A stretch of 5,775 bases of DNA from positions 1 through 5,775 of the forward strand of contig JAIRYX010000031.1 in assembly GCA_031267635.1 (NCBI GenBank). Direction: 5' to 3'. The notes beneath the pieces were generated by a model. It saw nothing but the letters and a program-made list of their open reading frames with translations. It was not told where the DNA came from and ran no database searches. A program made the translations under genes and the position numbers. Source of the DNA: Planctomycetaceae bacterium (lineage in GTDB: Bacteria; Planctomycetota; Planctomycetia; Pirellulales; Thermoguttaceae). Shown one piece after another: positions 5,223 to 5,775 of the stretch. Positions within the stretch are counted from its first letter, which is position 1; every line of letters begins with the position of its first letter.

Positions 5223-5775
5223 ATGAAAGAGTAAACCGATTTGCGAATGAACGCGATTACGCAAACAATCAACCCAAAAGCCAACGCAAAAGCCGTCAGC
5301 GCCACGCCGACGCCGATGTTGGCTACTCCGGCGCTCACTCCAGCCAGCGCTCCGACGGTTCCGGCAACAATGGCGTACAGGGGAACGATTTGATTCTCGA
5401 CAATCAGCAGACCGGCAATCCTTCGGGTCGAGAATCCCAACGCCCGACAGAGCCTGACCTGTTCGCGGCGCGAAGCCAGGTCTTTTCTCAGCACGATGAT
5501 GAAACCGGCAACGCCCAGCAGAAGTCCCAGTCCTCCGAGCGAGAGGAAGATAGTGAGATAAGTATCCGTGACGCTGTTAAATTCCTCCAGACGGCGGGCG
5601 GTAGTCGAAACCCTGACGCCGTATTCGTGCAGAGCGCGTTCGACAATCTGTTTGACCTCTGCCGTTTCGTTCGCCTCCGTTTTGAACAGGATGATTTCGC
5701 TTCCTGCCGTTTCGTTCCATATTTCCGAAAAGAGACTTTTGTCCATCAACAGATTTCCCTGAAAAACCGTATTGT
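5210..5775 (-). CDS. FtsX/MacB-type ABC transporter permease, C-terminal part (runs off the right edge)
   Basis: The frame is open to the right edge. It reads NTVFQGNLLMDKSLFSEIW before any need for a start, so the TTG/ATG at 5749-5744 is internal and the N-terminus is missing. About 187 residues are visible. NTVFQGNLLM and the following segment resemble the extracytoplasmic domain found before the last FtsX module. Three hydrophobic segments follow, at about residues 64-87, 112-137 and 146-169 counted from the TTG at 5749. Between the first two is the FtsX-domain loop with REQVRLCRALGFSTRRI. The chain ends in a short basic tail. Such permeases work with an ATPase in the inner membrane to move lipids, lipoproteins or drugs, or to transmit force. 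Which applies here cannot be told without the ATPase, presumably upstream beyond the window. The last residues are encoded within TTAACT repeats, so the original C-terminus may have been altered. Confidence 0.88.
   Translation of the reverse strand, partial: NTVFQGNLLMDKSLFSEIWNETAGSEIILFKTEANETAEVKQIVERALHEYGVRVSTTARRLEEFNSVTDTYLTIFLSLGGLGLLLGVAGFIIVLRKDLASRREQVRLCRALGFSTRRIAGLLIVENQIVPLYAIVAGTVGALAGVSAGVANIGVGVALTAFALAFGLIVCVIAFIRKSVYSFIVKS

Overview
The window looks like a piece of a bacterial chromosome, probably from the PVC group (Planctomycetota or a relative). This is inferred from recalled family resemblance: the MoxR ATPase and its DUF58 partner read like planctomycete versions, and a secreted DUF5054 protein lies nearby. 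No search was run, so the taxonomy is tentative. All intact genes are on the minus strand, and Shine-Dalgarno sequences are weak or absent.

Layout from left to right. Positions 2-118 (+) are the last 38 codons of an IS5-type transposase whose body lies outside the window. It converges on a two-gene minus-strand operon: a MoxR-family AAA+ ATPase (2192 to 1155) followed by a DUF58 / VWA-like protein (1145 to 141). In this widespread system the genes that usually follow encode membrane-anchored VWA proteins. Here the insertion element occupies that place.

Positions 2193-2958 (766 bases) hold no intact gene. They contain four copies of a short palindrome (consensus ATACCGGCNNCGGTAT) in alternating orientation, and a C-terminal transposase remnant (2437-2658) cut off exactly at one palindrome copy. 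A 301-base segment (2659-2959) is bounded by longer inverted repeats. This is a graveyard of mobile-element and REP-like sequence.

Positions 2959-4953 (-) encode a complete, secreted DUF5054 protein that resembles GH38 alpha-mannosidases and keeps plausible metal-binding and nucleophile residues. The gap at 4954-5209 holds a possible promoter, a large inverted repeat made of CACAGAG units (43-base arms, 37/43 matched) and a perfect 13-bp palindrome with TTAACT repeats. The repeats run into the 3' end of the last gene, an FtsX/MacB-type ABC transporter permease (5210 to beyond 5775) of which only the C-terminal part is present.

MoxR and DUF58 probably act together, with the ATPase remodelling or activating VWA-domain partners. 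The mannosidase-like protein and the permease show no clear functional link to that pair. The most unusual features are the repeat families in the two gaps and a block-wise switching of base skew inside the moxR gene. I found no convincing new defence or regulatory system.
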